DNA of 64,000 nucleotides from Pseudochelatococcus sp050946405. GTDB lineage: Bacteria; Pseudomonadota; Alphaproteobacteria; Rhizobiales; Beijerinckiaceae. The stretch covers positions 434,001 through 498,000 of the forward strand of contig NZ_JBMNUS010000001.1 of assembly GCF_050946405.1 (NCBI RefSeq), given 5' to 3'. Shown in pieces: positions 62,337 to 64,000 of the stretch. The position numbers and the translations under genes are program-made. The notes below the pieces were generated by a model that was not told the DNA's origin, searched no databases, and saw only the letters and a program-made list of their open reading frames with translations. Positions within the stretch are counted from its first letter, which is position 1; the number at the start of each line of letters is the position of its first letter.

Positions 62337-63231
62337 TCTTAACCCCATTCATTCGGATGGATGATGAAAAACGGTGTCCGATACATCGCGAAGCCGCGCC
62401 GGAGGCGTTTCTTCGATATTCAATGCGGCCGCGGCGACCGTTGTGCTCCGGCCGCACGCCTTCGCCCGTTGTCCCGCGAGCCGGTTTCGCCGGGCCATGA
62501 CATCACATGTGGCAAACGGCCTTTTCAGATGCGGAACGACGCACGCTGACAATATCCTGAGCCCGGTTTGACAACTTTCTTCTCCGTTATCAAGCAAAAA
62601 TTCAGCAAAATTGACGTATTTCTGCGCTAAATTCCACTTACGATTTATGCGTTGATTGCTTATTGTGTGGCACATGTTGATATTAACGGCTTTCTACATG
62701 CGTGAAATAAAAATATTTACATGAAGAAAGGCGAAATCGGCTAAACTACAGCGTATTCCGACCCTGTGCTTATTTCACGGTGAGGCTCCTGTTGTTTCGC
62801 CGATCCATCGGCAAGCGCTTGCTCCGGCGCGCCGGAACATGCTCCCGCGCATGCGCCGTTTCCGGCCGCCTCGGCGGAAATGCCCTGCGGGAACCCATGC
62901 GCGGCCGGATGGTGGCGGGCGGATGCTTCGGAAAGAAAGAATTCGGGCCGGGTGGCGCGATGCTTGCGCTCACCCCATCTCCATCGGTGCAAGCCGGGAA
63001 GGTGGTCGAGAAGGCCGGTCGTTGTCAGCCGGACGATACGATCTGCTCACCATCGCCTGAACTCTCCCGATGCGCCGGGGCCGGGTCTGCCGGGGCCGGC
63101 GGGTCGCTTGCGTCACACTGGAAAGTTTCCGGCATTAGAATATAATGTCAATAGAAAATATGTAATTTCGGGCGTGAGGGCGTTCGCAATCGGGCCGGCG
63201 GCCATGCGCCGCTTCTTTCTGCGAGGTTATG
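62337..63231. promoter_or_regulatory. Long divergent region between encapsulin and monooxygenase genes
   Basis: About 895 bp with no convincing gene. A+T-rich sequence spans 62560-62760 and again 63130-63170. A TATAAT at 63141-63146, preceded by a GGAAAGTTTCC palindrome (63119-63130 region), is a candidate promoter element for the rightward monooxygenase. Signals for the encapsulin operon could not be assigned, although the A+T block near 62570-62650 is the likely place. Confidence 0.4.
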
Positions 63232-64000
63232 ATGACGGCAAGACGTCAATTGAAACTCGGCGCGTTCATGCGTCCGGTCAGCATACACACCGGCGCCTGG
63301 CGCTATCCGGGCGCACAGCGCGACGCCAACTTCAATCTCGCCGCCCTGACGCGCTATGCCCGGCGGCTGGAGGAGGCCAGGTTCGACGCTTTCTTCATGG
63401 CGGATCATCTGGCCCTGCTCAACATGCCGGTCGAGGCGCTGAAGCGCAGCCACACGGTGACGTCCTTCGAGCCGTTCACGTTGCTGTCCGCGCTGGCGGG
63501 GGCGACGCGGCGGCTGGGTCTCGTCGCCACCGCATCCACCACTTTCGAGCATCCTTTCAACCTGGCGCGTCGATTCGCCTCGCTCGACCACATCAGCGAA
63601 GGCCGGGCGGGGTGGAACATCGTCACCACGTCGAACCCCGACGCGGCGCTGAACTTCGGCCTCGACGAGCATGTCGCCCATGCCGACCGCTATGCCCGCG
63701 CACGCGAGTTCTACGAGGTGGTGACGGGCCTGTGGGACAGTTTCGCCGACGACGCCTTCGTGCGCGATGCGGAAAGCGGCATCTACTTCGACCCCTCCCG
63801 GCTGCATGTGCTCGGTCACAAGGGCGAGCATTTCTCGGTGCGCGGCCCACTGCACATCGCGCGCCCGGTGCAGGGCTGGCCCGTGATCGTGCAGGCGGGC
63901 GCATCGGAGGCCGGACGCCAGCTCGCGGCGGAGACGGCGGAGGTGGTGTTCGCCGCCGGCAGCACGCTGGAGGAAGGGCAGCGCTTCTACGCGGATGTGA
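63232..64000 (+). CDS. Luciferase-like FMN monooxygenase, NtaA/SnaA/DszA-type (3' end outside window)
   Basis: 256 codons visible with no stop before the edge; the family is about 440 aa. Recognised are LGAFMRPVSIHTGAWRYPGA, FFMADHLALL, VATASTTFEHPFNLARRFASLD (family core), GRAGWNIVTTSNPDAALNFG, GLWDSFADDAFVRD and VIVQAGASEAGRQLAAE. It is a paralogue of the gene at 27879. ATG 63232 is chosen over the adjacent ATG 63229 because GAGG is otherwise too close. It is divergent from the encapsulin operon and shares its control region. Confidence 0.87.
   Translation, partial: MTARRQLKLGAFMRPVSIHTGAWRYPGAQRDANFNLAALTRYARRLEEARFDAFFMADHLALLNMPVEALKRSHTVTSFEPFTLLSALAGATRRLGLVATASTTFEHPFNLARRFASLDHISEGRAGWNIVTTSNPDAALNFGLDEHVAHADRYARAREFYEVVTGLWDSFADDAFVRDAESGIYFDPSRLHVLGHKGEHFSVRGPLHIARPVQGWPVIVQAGASEAGRQLAAETAEVVFAAGSTLEEGQRFYADV

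Overview
The window looks like chromosomal DNA from a high-G+C alphaproteobacterium, most likely of the Hyphomicrobiales (Rhizobiales). Pointers are an ExoY/ExoF/Wzx-type exopolysaccharide locus, many ABC importers, tight operons with 1-4 nt stop/start overlaps, and intergenic palindromic repeats that resemble those common in this order. I cannot name the genus. No rRNA, tRNA, CRISPR array, transposase or phage gene was seen.

Layout. (1) 1-15343: a bidirectional exopolysaccharide locus. Leftward run a sugar-phosphate transferase, a GT4 glycosyltransferase, a Wzz-type co-polymerase and a secreted glycosidase cut by the window edge. Rightward run a GT4, an ExoF-like export protein, a flippase, GT2 and GT4 transferases, then genes for UDP-xylose and a CDP-6-deoxysugar. 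(2) 15440-25469: an acyltransferase, a NarL-type two-component pair, small secreted proteins and an RND efflux pair. (3) 26025-43113: a sulfur/peptide scavenging island with three luciferase-like monooxygenases, an M20 amidohydrolase, a cysteine synthase, an FAD oxidoreductase, a complete Dpp-type importer and an aminotransferase, followed by yghU and an AlkA-type glycosylase. (4) 43155-48886: a fourth monooxygenase, a PhzF protein and proVWX. (5) 49593-56138: a GT4, an acyltransferase and a phosphonate-type importer phnDCEE. (6) 56220-64000: a decayed chimeric amino-acid ABC gene, a fifth monooxygenase, a two-gene encapsulin operon and a sixth, partial monooxygenase.

The most interesting system is the overlapping gene pair at 58937-62336. 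The first gene is an HK97-fold family 2 encapsulin shell carrying a cyclic-nucleotide-binding-like insert, which makes it family 2B-like. The second is a SufS-type cysteine desulfurase with a disordered N-terminal extension of about 265 residues, as expected for the encapsulated cargo. Together they predict a protein nanocompartment handling sulfane sulfur. It sits among many genes that plausibly release sulfur from organosulfur compounds, so much of the right half may serve sulfur acquisition and storage. That link is inference from gene content.

A second notable point is the gene at 56220-57482. It is a remnant that begins inside a hairpin repeat and fuses a headless permease, an ATPase and the tail of a solute-binding protein in one frame. 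The same composite hairpin repeat occurs at two other sites, with compensatory changes in its stem.
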